A stretch of 36,191 nucleotides of DNA from positions 1 through 36,191 of the forward strand of contig JAMOQM010000108.1 of assembly GCA_027064005.1 (NCBI GenBank), written 5' to 3'. The notes under the pieces are model-generated. The model had not been told where the DNA came from. It ran no database searches and was given only the letters and a program-made list of their open reading frames with translations. The position numbers and the translations under genes are program-made. The DNA is from Candidatus Cloacimonadota bacterium. GTDB taxonomy: Bacteria > Cloacimonadota > Cloacimonadia > Cloacimonadales > JAMOQM01. This document shows, piece by piece, positions 1 to 8,846 of the stretch. How positions within the stretch are numbered: position 1 is the stretch's first letter; the number at the start of each line of letters is the position of its first letter.

Positions 1-2
1 TT

Positions 3-338
3 GTAGTTGATAATGATGACAATACAAGTGCAACCATAAATACAATTATTTTGAATCAAAACTATCCAAATCCTTTCAGTCCAACCGGATCTGAACGTGG
101 AAATTCAACAACAATTTCATTTACAATTCCTACTGATGGGAATGTAAATATCGCTGTTTATAATATTAAAGGTCAAAAATTAAAAACACTAACAAACCAA
201 GAATATTCAAAAGGAAATCATAAAATTATTTGGAATGGAAAAGACGACAACAATAAAACCATTTCAAGCGGTGTCTATTTCTATAGATTAAAATCAGGGA
301 AATATACTTCTACGAAAAAAATCCTTGTTTTGAAATAG
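3..338 (+). CDS. 3' end of a secreted protein with C-terminal FlgD-like/T9SS type A sorting domain (5' truncated by window)
   Basis: Frame is open from base 3; NYPNPFSP...ISFTIPTDGNVNIAVYNIKGQKLKTL...HKIIWNGKDDNNKTISSGVYFYRLKSGKYTSTKKILVLK is the classic sorting-tail pattern. Confidence 0.85.
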   Translation, partial: VVDNDDNTSATINTIILNQNYPNPFSPTGSERGNSTTISFTIPTDGNVNIAVYNIKGQKLKTLTNQEYSKGNHKIIWNGKDDNNKTISSGVYFYRLKSGKYTSTKKILVLK

Positions 339-362
339 ATAGATTTAATTAGTAAACATTAA

Positions 363-410
363 CGGAAGTTTCGCATTTGGTAATTGCCAAAAAGAACTTC
401 CGTTTTTTTG
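363..410 (+). terminator. Rho-independent terminator after the sorting-domain gene
   Basis: cggaagtt (363-370) pairs with aacttccg (395-402), inner ttgg/ccaa, followed by a T run. Confidence 0.65.
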
Positions 411-437
411 TATAAACATCAGCTTTAAAAATTAACC

Positions 438-477
438 ACGAATTTTCACGAATTAAGACGAATGAAAACGAATTTAA
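438..477. repeat. Four ACGAAT units at exact 10-bp period
   Basis: ACG at 438, 448, 458, 468: ACGAATTTTC ACGAATTAAG ACGAATGAAA ACGAATTTAA. Confidence 0.6.
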
Positions 478-638
478 GAAAGAAATTTGCCATGGAAATT
501 TATGAACAAACTCAAACGAAGTTTTATAGATTTTCGTTTTCACCGGAATGACAATATATCAAGATTTTGATTTCGGGAGACCGCTCTATAAAGATACCTT
601 TTATAAACAAAAATTTGAACCTCAAAAATTAATCATAA

Positions 639-741
639 AACATTATTAACAACTTTTTCCATTTGACATATTTTTTTAAAATATAATATTTTGCTCAAGA
701 ACTTGAGGAGGCACATTGGAAATAATGATTAGCAAAAATAT
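639..741 (+). repeat. Leader/promoter-like repeat, copy 1
   Basis: aaaacattattaacaactttttccatttgacatatttttttaaaatataatattttgctcaagaacttgaggagg...ggaaataatgattagcaaaaat is nearly identical to 10894-10997. Confidence 0.8.
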
Positions 742-788
742 TAAGATTAGTAGGGACAATCATCTACTTGGCTATTTTGATTTATTGA

Positions 789-896
789 ATCAAAAAAGAT
801 ATGGGAAAAAACTATAAAACAACAGAAATTTACACACATATAACGTCAAAAACACTGCAAAGGATAAATATTCTTTTAAATAATTTGGAAATTTAA
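789..896 (+). pseudogene. C-terminal remnant of a tyrosine recombinase/integrase
   Basis: Translation IKKDMGKNYKTTEIYTHITSKTLQRINILLNNLEI* matches the conserved (HKxxKTTEIYTHI) box plus tail; a stop lies immediately upstream in frame (786-788). Confidence 0.65.
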
Positions 897-901
897 TATG
901 A

Positions 902-1019
902 AAATAAGGTTTACAATAAAACACATTTTTAGGTTATTGCCTGCCCTAAAAGTGGACAAGGGTATAGATGTTACGTACAATACAGCTTATTGACATAACG
1001 AATAACATAAACCTTATTT
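902..1019. repeat. 118-bp interval bounded by perfect 12-bp inverted repeats
   Basis: AAATAAGGTTTA (902-913) and its reverse complement TAAACCTTATTT (1008-1019). Confidence 0.6.
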
Positions 1020-1097
1020 AATAATTGATTAACAATTTTCTTTTATTCTGGACAAAATATTAATCAGAAAATATTTGTAGAAAAAGGTGGTAAAGAA

Positions 1098-1802
1098 ATG
1101 AAGAAAAAGATATTTGCGGTAGACGATGAGCCTGATATTCTCGAGTTAATTTCAATTAATATTAGAGAAGCTGGTTATAATGTCTTAACTTTTGAAGATT
1201 CACATTCATTGATGGTACAACTTGAAAAAGAAATTCCGGATTTGATTGTTCTTGATATTATGCTTCCGGAAATAGATGGTTTTGAAGTTTGCAGAATCCT
1301 TAGAAATTCTAAAAAATATAAAGAAATACCCATTTTGATGTTAACTGCAAGAAGTGATGTCACAGACAAAATTTTAGGATTGGAATTCGGAGCTGATGAT
1401 TATATGGTAAAACCCTTTTCACCACGAGAACTTGTTGCTAGGATCAAAAGCATTTTACGAAGAGTAAATACAAAATCAAAAATAGAAATCCCAAAAGAAA
1501 CAATTCGAAAAATTGGTGGATTAGAAATTGATATTGAAAAATATGAAGTACGCTTAAATAGTAAATTAGTGGATTTAACAACTACTGAATTCAAAATTCT
1601 TGAATTACTTTCAGAACGACCGGGGAATGTATATTCTCGAAATACTTTGCTTAATCATCTTTGGGGAAATGAAAAAATTGTTATTGATAGAACAATTGAT
1701 GTTCATATTAGAAATTTAAGAAAAAAACTCGGAGAAACAGGGAAATTAATAAAAAATGTTAGAGGAATAGGATATAAATTACGAAAGGTAATATGTAAAT
1801 GA
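1098..1802 (+). CDS. phoB: PhoB-family response regulator (receiver + winged-helix DNA-binding)
   Basis: MKKKIFAVDDEPDILELISINIREAGY...DLIVLDIMLPEIDGFEV...DDYMVKPFSPREL...RTIDVHIRNLRKKLG...RGIGYKL; next to phoR and upstream of pst. Confidence 0.9.
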   Translation: MKKKIFAVDDEPDILELISINIREAGYNVLTFEDSHSLMVQLEKEIPDLIVLDIMLPEIDGFEVCRILRNSKKYKEIPILMLTARSDVTDKILGLEFGADDYMVKPFSPRELVARIKSILRRVNTKSKIEIPKETIRKIGGLEIDIEKYEVRLNSKLVDLTTTEFKILELLSERPGNVYSRNTLLNHLWGNEKIVIDRTIDVHIRNLRKKLGETGKLIKNVRGIGYKLRKVICK

Positions 1803-3526
1803 GAGTAGGAATTTTCTCAAAGTATTTATTGAGTTTTACAGTTTTGATTGTAACGTCATTATCAATTTCTCTCGTAGTATCTATTAGCACCATCAAAAAA
1901 AGTTATCTGAAGCAGAACAAAGCACATCTTCTTACACTTTCTAAAGTAGTTAAAATTTTAATTGAAGAAAATTCGTTTGACTTAAATAATTCAAAACTTC
2001 AACAAAAGATAAAAGAACTTTCCAAAAATATTGATTATAGAATAACAATAATTCTTAAAAATGGAAAAGTAATTTTTGATTCGGAAAAAAATCCGGCGTT
2101 AATGGAAAATCATAAAAACAGACCGGAGATTATCGAAGCTCGCAAAAGCGGAAAAGGTTATCGGTTACGTTGGAGCAATACTCTAAAAAAAGAGATGATG
2201 TATTTTGCTATTCCGATTTATCAGAACAAAGATATAGTTGCTTTCGTTCGTGTTAGCAGTTTTTCTGATGAAGTATTTATTCTCCTTAACAGCATCAAAA
2301 AAAATATGTTCTTAACCTCTTTCTTTATAATTTTGTTTTCATTTATAATTTCTTTTATCCTGGCAAATCGTTTTACGAAGCCAATAAAACAACTTGCTGA
2401 AGCCTCACAGCAAATAGCTAAAGGAAATTATCAAACTCGTGTTTTTACGAAAAATAGAGATGAAACGTATGAATTGACAAGTGGTTTTAATTATATGGCT
2501 AAAAAAATAAATGATCAAATTTCAGAAATTTCAAAACAATCTGAAAGGTTATCAATAATTATCAATTCAATTAATGAAATATTTTTTGTTATTGATAAAG
2601 AGGAAAAAATTGTATTTCAAAATCAAGAATTCTTGAATTTTATACAAAATAAAAATTTTAGTGAAAAAAGATATTGGGAAATAATCAGTAATCCTAAATT
2701 AATTAAAAAAATCGACAATGTTCTAAAATTTAAAACAAATGAAAAAGCAGAAATAAAAATCGGAGAAAGTTCCTATCTTTTCAGTAGCTCATATTTGCAA
2801 AAATCTTCTTCCGCAATCTTTCTTTTATTTGATGTAACTGAGATAAATAAATTTCGGGAAATAAAAAAAGATTTTTTGATAAACGCTTCTCACGAACTTC
2901 GAACTCCGCTGACTTCTATCAAAGGTTTTCTGGAAATAATGTCCGAAAATCCCAGTGCAGACAACTCTAAATATCTGAAAATATTAAATAGAAATACTAA
3001 CCGTTTAATAAATATTGTAAATGATATTCTAACTCTATCGCAAATTGAAACAAAACTTCAACTTTCATTAGAAAAAATTGATATTAGAAAAGTTCTGCAA
3101 AATTCAATAAAAATTTTTGAACATAAGACAAATGAAAAAGAGATAAAATTCACAACAAATTTTGAAAAAATACAGAAATTTAAATTTGACCCTTTCAAAT
3201 TGGAACAGGTTTTTGTTAATTTAATTGATAATGCAATAAAATACTCAAATGAAAAATGTAACATAAATATTTCACTTTTTTCTGAAAACAATTTTGTAAG
3301 AATAGATTTTTCAGACAACGGAATTGGTATAAAAAAAGAACAGATCCCTCGTTTATTTGAGCGATTTTATGTTGTTGATAAATCTCGTTCAAGAAAAGTT
3401 GGTGGAACAGGTTTGGGACTTTCAATAGTGAAACATATTATTCAGCTTCATAATGGTAAAATCAATATTCAAAGCGAATATGGAAAGGGAACAACAATTC
3501 AGCTATGGCTTCCGATAAAAATTTAG
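1799..3526 (+). CDS. phoR: PhoR-like membrane sensor histidine kinase (TM, periplasmic domain, HAMP, PAS-like, HisKA, HATPase)
   Basis: SHELRTPLTSIKGFLE H-box; NLIDNAIKYS, DNGIGIKKEQIPRLFERFYVVDKSRSRKVGGTGLGLSIVKHI; ATGA overlap with phoB. Confidence 0.9.
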   Translation: MRVGIFSKYLLSFTVLIVTSLSISLVVSISTIKKSYLKQNKAHLLTLSKVVKILIEENSFDLNNSKLQQKIKELSKNIDYRITIILKNGKVIFDSEKNPALMENHKNRPEIIEARKSGKGYRLRWSNTLKKEMMYFAIPIYQNKDIVAFVRVSSFSDEVFILLNSIKKNMFLTSFFIILFSFIISFILANRFTKPIKQLAEASQQIAKGNYQTRVFTKNRDETYELTSGFNYMAKKINDQISEISKQSERLSIIINSINEIFFVIDKEEKIVFQNQEFLNFIQNKNFSEKRYWEIISNPKLIKKIDNVLKFKTNEKAEIKIGESSYLFSSSYLQKSSSAIFLLFDVTEINKFREIKKDFLINASHELRTPLTSIKGFLEIMSENPSADNSKYLKILNRNTNRLINIVNDILTLSQIETKLQLSLEKIDIRKVLQNSIKIFEHKTNEKEIKFTTNFEKIQKFKFDPFKLEQVFVNLIDNAIKYSNEKCNINISLFSENNFVRIDFSDNGIGIKKEQIPRLFERFYVVDKSRSRKVGGTGLGLSIVKHIIQLHNGKINIQSEYGKGTTIQLWLPIKI

Positions 3527-3996
3527 ATTTTGAAAAAGAACTTAAAGAGCTAACACCTCTTATCAAAAAAATTGCTTCCAACTTTATAACTCCCAGCATA
3601 ACTGCTGATGAATTATTTCAAGAAGGAGCAATAGGCGTTTATGAAGCTTTGAAAAAATTTGATTCGCAAAAAAACACAAAATTCTCAACTTATGCGTATT
3701 TTTGGATAAAAAAACATATTATGAAATATGTGGAAAAAGAAAAATCTAAATATAAACTCAATGATAAACTATTTCAAAATAAAATTGATGAAAATCCGAA
3801 AGAAGAATTCACATCAAAAAGTAGAATTTCTTTTCCTGAAACAATGCCAAAACCCGAAAAACAAGTGTTGGATCTTTTACTTAATGAAGAAAAACCACTT
3901 ATTGAAATTTCTAAAATTCTGAATATTTCAAGAGAAAAAGTTCGACAAATCAAAGAAATGGGTTTGAGACGACTAAAAATAAAAAAAACTTTGTAA
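3505..3996 (+). CDS. Small sigma-70-family sigma factor (regions 2 and 4)
   Basis: ELFQEGAIGVYEALKKFDSQKNTKFSTYAYFWIKKHIMKYVEKEKS (region 2) and EKQVLDLLLNEEKPLIEISKILNISREKVRQIKEMGLRRLK (region 4); overlaps phoR by 22 nt. Confidence 0.85.
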   Translation: MASDKNLDFEKELKELTPLIKKIASNFITPSITADELFQEGAIGVYEALKKFDSQKNTKFSTYAYFWIKKHIMKYVEKEKSKYKLNDKLFQNKIDENPKEEFTSKSRISFPETMPKPEKQVLDLLLNEEKPLIEISKILNISREKVRQIKEMGLRRLKIKKTL

Positions 3997-4047
3997 CTGT
4001 TTAAATTGTTTCATAAATTCAACTGTTTATTAAACTAATTTCTCCCC

Positions 4048-4101
4048 TTAACACAATCTTAACAATTCCTTTATTTTTAATTAACATTCGAATAGTATAA
4101 T
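4048..4101 (+). promoter_or_regulatory. Candidate Pho box plus -10 element
   Basis: TTAACA at 4048, 4059 and 4081 (11- and 22-bp spacing), then TATAAT at 4096-4101. Confidence 0.6.
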
Positions 4102-4130
4102 TATACGAAAGAAAAAATGAAGGAGGTAAA

Positions 4131-5183
4131 GTGAAAAAAACACTTTTGTTAGTAGTAATAATTTTGATAGTTGTCAGTTCATTGACAGCAGAAACAAAAT
4201 TAAAGATGGAATCGTGGAACAGATGGACTTATCAAACGGAAGATGGTGAACTTATTAAAAACGAGATGGCATTGAAAAGAGGTTATCTAAGATTAGAGCC
4301 TAAATTCGGTAGTAATATCTCAGGACGGTTTAATCTTGATTTCTTTAGCGATGACGATGCCGGAGATGGAGCAGGTATTAAGTTGAAATATGCTTATCTT
4401 GATTTCAGCAATTTGCTTCCTGTAAAAGATCTAAAATTTACAGTCGGTTTGATGAAAACTTATTTCGGAACAATTTATTCTTGGAATTATACAACAATTG
4501 AAAAAGACCCTTCAGACAAGTATAAATTTGTAAGTTCAACAGATTATGGATTTGGGCTAAGCGGTTATTTCCCAAATGGATTTGGAACTTATCAAGCAGC
4601 AGTTTATAATGGAGAAGGTTACAAAAAAACCGGTGATGAGCTTAATAAAGACATGAATTTTCTTGGAAATATTCGTGTGATTCCGATCCCAGGAATTACT
4701 GTTGGTGGTTCATTTATGATGAAGACAGCTAAGGATAGTGAAATCCCTGACAGTCAGGGAAATATGATTGATAATCCCGAAAGAGAGGAATTTACTCAAT
4801 TTGCTGTAATCGGTAATTTTGCTTATGGAAATGTCAAAATATTATCTCAGTATCTCAATCAAACAAAATCAACTCCAAATATAAACGGTTCAGATGATGT
4901 TGTAAAAACAGTAATTTCCTTGATGCCGACTTACAAAATAAATAACAAAATTGATTTGGTTGCAAGATATGATCTTTATGACCCAAACTCAGATGTAGAT
5001 GATGATGGAAAATCTTTAATGCTTTTCGGAGCAAATTATCATTTGATGAGAGATGCTAAAAACAAACCCAAATTAATGATTCAAGCTAATTATGAAATTG
5101 AAACACCGGAAGATAGCGATGCAGATGCTGTAAACACAATGATGGTTCAGTTACGCTGGATATTTTCAAACAAATTAAAATAA
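4131..5183 (+). CDS. Outer-membrane porin, phosphate-selective porin-like (GTG start)
   Basis: Signal peptide MKKTLLLVVIILIVVSSLTAE, GYLRLEPKFGSNISGRFNLDFF, alternating beta-barrel pattern, SD aaggagg; directly upstream of pstS. Confidence 0.75.
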   Translation: MKKTLLLVVIILIVVSSLTAETKLKMESWNRWTYQTEDGELIKNEMALKRGYLRLEPKFGSNISGRFNLDFFSDDDAGDGAGIKLKYAYLDFSNLLPVKDLKFTVGLMKTYFGTIYSWNYTTIEKDPSDKYKFVSSTDYGFGLSGYFPNGFGTYQAAVYNGEGYKKTGDELNKDMNFLGNIRVIPIPGITVGGSFMMKTAKDSEIPDSQGNMIDNPEREEFTQFAVIGNFAYGNVKILSQYLNQTKSTPNINGSDDVVKTVISLMPTYKINNKIDLVARYDLYDPNSDVDDDGKSLMLFGANYHLMRDAKNKPKLMIQANYEIETPEDSDADAVNTMMVQLRWIFSNKLK

Positions 5184-5199
5184 AAAAATAGGAGACAAA

Positions 5200-6039
5200 A
5201 TGAAAAAATCAACAAAAATTATCTTGATCGGATTAGTAGTAATGATGATGTCTGTTTCAGCTTTTGCGAGAGGGAAAAAATCAACAATTACAATTGCCGG
5301 TTCAACAACTGTTTTACCGATAGCTCAGGCAACAGCTGAAGTATTTATGGATAAAAATCCTGATATTAATATTTCTGTTCGAGGAGGAGGTTCAAGTGTG
5401 GGAATAGCTTCCATTATGTCTGGTACAGTTGATATCGGAGATGCTTCTCGACATATAAAAAACAAAGAACTTGCTGCTGCAAGAAAATCAGGAATTAATA
5501 TTGTAGAACATATTGTGGCAAATGACGGAATTACAATTGTTCTAAATAATTCAAATACAATAGATGCTCTTACATTATCTCAATTAAAAGATATTTATAC
5601 CGGAAAAATCCAAAATTGGAAAGAACTTGGTGGGAAAAATATGCCAATCGTTGTTGTTTCAAGAGATGTTTCTTCAGGAACTTTTGAAGTATTTAACAAA
5701 CTTGTTTTAAAAAATGCAAAAGGTTTGAATAGTGCATTGATGCTGGCATCCAATAATGCAGTGGTTACGACTATTTCAACAACTCCGGGAGCAATTGGTT
5801 ATGTAGGATTGGGATATGTTACCGATAAAATAAAAGCTGTTTCTGTTGATGGAGTAAAAGCAACTGAAAAAACAATTCAAACGAAAGAATATCCAATTTC
5901 CAGAACTTTGCAAATGTACACAAGAGGTATTCCGACTGGTATTGTAAAACAATATATAGATTTTGTTCTCTCTCCTGAAGGGCAAGATATTGTCGAGCAA
6001 CAAGGATTTATAAGAATTATGGATGATAAAAATAAATGA
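5200..6039 (+). CDS. pstS: Phosphate ABC transporter substrate-binding protein
   Basis: ITIAGSTTVLPIAQATAEVFMDKNPDINISVRGGGSSVGIASIMSGTVDIGDASR; signal peptide. Confidence 0.95.
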   Translation: MKKSTKIILIGLVVMMMSVSAFARGKKSTITIAGSTTVLPIAQATAEVFMDKNPDINISVRGGGSSVGIASIMSGTVDIGDASRHIKNKELAAARKSGINIVEHIVANDGITIVLNNSNTIDALTLSQLKDIYTGKIQNWKELGGKNMPIVVVSRDVSSGTFEVFNKLVLKNAKGLNSALMLASNNAVVTTISTTPGAIGYVGLGYVTDKIKAVSVDGVKATEKTIQTKEYPISRTLQMYTRGIPTGIVKQYIDFVLSPEGQDIVEQQGFIRIMDDKNK

Positions 6040-6050
6040 TAAATTATGAA

Positions 6051-6093
6051 ATAAGCCTTCGGAATGGTATTTTATTACCTTCCGAATGCTTAT
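6051..6093 (+). terminator. Intercistronic hairpin between pstS and pstC
   Basis: ATAAGCCTTCGGAATGGTA-ttttat-TACCTTCCGAATGCTTAT, imperfect long stem followed by aaaaaac rather than a T-tract. Confidence 0.55.
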
Positions 6094-6137
6094 AAAAAAC
6101 AATGTAACAAAATTAGTAATGAAATAAGGATAAATTT

Positions 6138-7010
6138 ATGAAATCAATGAAAACATTCAATGAAAAGCTTTTTAAGTCAATTACATATCTTGCTACATTA
6201 TTTACAATTTTATGTTTAGGTGGAATAATAATCACAATTTTTTCCGAGGGTTTACCAATTTTAAAATATTCAAAATTAAATGAACTTTTTGGGATAGCTT
6301 GGCATCCTACAAGTTTCCCGCCGGAATTCGGATTCTTGCCGTTGATTGCCGGCTCGATAATTATTACGATCGGAGCTTTAATTATAGCAATTCCCTTTGG
6401 CATCGGTTCTGCAATATATATTTCTGAAATTGCAGGAAATAGAACAAAAGAGATAATCAAACCAATCATTGAGCTTCTCGCAGGAATTCCTTCTGTTGTT
6501 TACGGCTTATTTGGAATGGCTTTTCTCTCTCCTTTTTTGATAAGAATTTTTAGGATTCCAACCGGATTGAATGCTCTTTCCGCTTCAATAATTCTTGGAA
6601 TAATGGTAATTCCGATAATATCAAGTATGAGTGAAGATGCTCTTTCTGCTGTTCCCAAAAATCTAAGAGAAGCTTCTTTGGCACTTGGTGCTACAAAATG
6701 GGAAACAATTATAAAAGTTGTTCTTCCTTCAGCAAAAAATGGAGTTGTAGGAAGTATTACTTTAGGCTTTGGAAGAGCAATTGGTGAAACGATGGTTGTA
6801 ATAATGGTTGCCGGTGGAGCTGCTCAAATTCCTTCTTCAATATTTCAACCTGTTCGCCCTATGACAACTGCAATCGCTGCGGAAATGGGAGAAACCGTAA
6901 ATGGAAGTCCTCATTTTCACGCACTATTTGCTATATCAATTATCTTGTTTCTAATCACTTTTATTACAAATTTTATTACTGAATTTGTATTTTTAAAAAG
7001 GAAAAATTAA
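6138..7010 (+). CDS. pstC: Phosphate ABC transporter permease PstC
   Basis: [65 protein letters not shown]. Confidence 0.95.
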   Translation: MKSMKTFNEKLFKSITYLATLFTILCLGGIIITIFSEGLPILKYSKLNELFGIAWHPTSFPPEFGFLPLIAGSIIITIGALIIAIPFGIGSAIYISEIAGNRTKEIIKPIIELLAGIPSVVYGLFGMAFLSPFLIRIFRIPTGLNALSASIILGIMVIPIISSMSEDALSAVPKNLREASLALGATKWETIIKVVLPSAKNGVVGSITLGFGRAIGETMVVIMVAGGAAQIPSSIFQPVRPMTTAIAAEMGETVNGSPHFHALFAISIILFLITFITNFITEFVFLKRKN

Positions 7011-7870
7011 TGAAAATAAATAAACGTAAAATTAATCAAATCATTGGAATTAATCTTCTTCGCTTTTTCCTGCTCTGCACTTTATTATTCATTATAATAT
7101 TTCTCTATATTATTTTCAGTAAAGGCGGAAAAGTTATTTCTTGGGAATTTCTAACGCAATCACCAAGAAAATTTATGACGGAAGGCGGCATTTTCCCGGC
7201 AATTGTCGGAACTTTTTGGCTAACAATTTTATCAATTGCAATCGCTTTCCCCTTTGGAATTTTTACAGCAATTTATATGACTAATTATGCAAAATCAAAT
7301 TTATTTCTTAAAATTGTAAGAATTTCCGTAAACACACTTGCAGGAACTCCATCTATAATTTATGGTCTTTTTGGACTAACGGTTTTTGTGCGATTTTTCG
7401 GTATGGATGTTTCAATGTTGGCAGGTTCACTTACTTTAGCGATACTAGTTTTACCTGTGATTATCAATAATACAGAAGAAGCTATCCGTAATGTTCCTGC
7501 TGATTTTATAAAAGCATCATTGGCACTGGGAGCAACTCAAAAACAAACTATTTTACGAGTGATTATTCCAACTGCTTTACCGGCAATTTTAACAGGTACG
7601 ATTATTAGTATTGGTAGAGTTGCAGGTGAAACAGCTCCGATATTATTTACAGCTGCGACTTTTTATACTCGCAAATTACCACAATCTGTTATGGATGAAG
7701 TTATGGCGCTTCCATATCAAATTTATGCACTTCTCACTGAAGGAGCTCACCCCGAGAAGCAAATTCCTATTGCTTATGGAACAGCTGTTGTCCTGCTATC
7801 ATTTGTTTTGATTGTCAGTGGAATTGCAATATTAATCAGATACAAAATGAGGAGAAATAGAAAATGGTAA
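7010..7870 (+). CDS. pstA: Phosphate ABC transporter permease PstA
   Basis: [70 protein letters not shown]. Confidence 0.95.
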   Translation: MKINKRKINQIIGINLLRFFLLCTLLFIIIFLYIIFSKGGKVISWEFLTQSPRKFMTEGGIFPAIVGTFWLTILSIAIAFPFGIFTAIYMTNYAKSNLFLKIVRISVNTLAGTPSIIYGLFGLTVFVRFFGMDVSMLAGSLTLAILVLPVIINNTEEAIRNVPADFIKASLALGATQKQTILRVIIPTALPAILTGTIISIGRVAGETAPILFTAATFYTRKLPQSVMDEVMALPYQIYALLTEGAHPEKQIPIAYGTAVVLLSFVLIVSGIAILIRYKMRRNRKW

Positions 7871-8619
7871 ACAAACATATTCAAACAAATGATTTTAATT
7901 TATGGTTTGGAAACAAGCATATTTTACACAATATTTCTATTCCTGTGTATGATAAAAAAATAACAGCATTAATTGGACCATCCGGTTGTGGAAAATCAAC
8001 TTTACTTCGCTCTTTCAACAGAATGAACGATTTAATTCCGGAAACCAAAATCAAAGGAAAAGTAATGCTTTTTGATGATGATATTTATAAACCAAAAATT
8101 GATGTTACAAAAATTAGAGCTCAGGTCGGAATGGTTTTTCAACGTCCAAATCCATTCCCGAAGTCTATTTATAAAAATGTTGCCTACGGATTAGAGATAA
8201 GAGGTGAAAAAAAATCACATATCGATGAAGCAGTGGAAAGAAGTTTGAGAAGCGCTTGGCTTTGGAACGAAGTAAAAGATAGATTAAATGATTCGGCTTT
8301 TTCATTATCCGGTGGTCAACAACAAAGACTTTGTATAGCAAGAGCCTTGGCAAATGACCCGAAAATTATTTTACTTGATGAACCAACTTCCGCTCTTGAT
8401 CCGCAATCAACAGCAAAAATTGAGGAACTCTGCATTGAACTTCGTGATAAAGTTACTATTCTGATTGTAACCCATAATATCGCTCAAGCAGGTAGAATTT
8501 CCGATTATACAGCATTTATGTATCTCGGAGAAATAATTGAATTTGGCGAAACAAAAAAAGTGTTCACTGTTCCCAAAAAGAAACAAACCGAAGCTTATTT
8601 GAATGGTGTTTTTGGATAA
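7864..8619 (+). CDS. pstB: Phosphate ABC transporter ATPase PstB
   Basis: [78 protein letters not shown]. Confidence 0.97.
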   Translation: MVNKHIQTNDFNLWFGNKHILHNISIPVYDKKITALIGPSGCGKSTLLRSFNRMNDLIPETKIKGKVMLFDDDIYKPKIDVTKIRAQVGMVFQRPNPFPKSIYKNVAYGLEIRGEKKSHIDEAVERSLRSAWLWNEVKDRLNDSAFSLSGGQQQRLCIARALANDPKIILLDEPTSALDPQSTAKIEELCIELRDKVTILIVTHNIAQAGRISDYTAFMYLGEIIEFGETKKVFTVPKKKQTEAYLNGVFG

Positions 8620-8846
8620 GCAGGTCATAAAATGTTGGAGAAGTTTTTTGCATTTGAGATTATTTTCATTTGATCTGATCTTTTCATATTTGACATATCT
8701 CAATTTAATATTGACAATATTGATATATGCTTAAATATAATAGTATCTTTTCTTCAACAATTTTAATGTATGTACAGCAAGCTATTGCATCACCAGAAGA
8801 AAAAATTTTTATGACAATAGAATAAAAAACACAATATCAGGAGAAA

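Noticed and set aside
438-477. CRISPR array
   Set aside because: Units are only 10 bp with no spacer/repeat architecture and no cas genes nearby.
902-1019. Integron attC site beside the integrase remnant
   Set aside because: The inverted ends (AAATAAGGTTTA/TAAACCTTATTT) do not read RYYYAAC...GTTRRRY in the required order.
3995-4029. AACTGTTTA direct repeat (3995 and 4021) as an E. coli-type Pho box
   Set aside because: Spacing is 26 bp rather than 11 and the match to CTGTCAT is poor; the TTAACA lattice further downstream is better.
6113-6469. 118-aa minus-strand ORF opposite pstC
   Set aside because: Antisense to a strongly conserved permease gene; no independent support.
7611-7811. 66-aa out-of-frame ORF inside pstA
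   Set aside because: Nested alternative frame in a clear gene.
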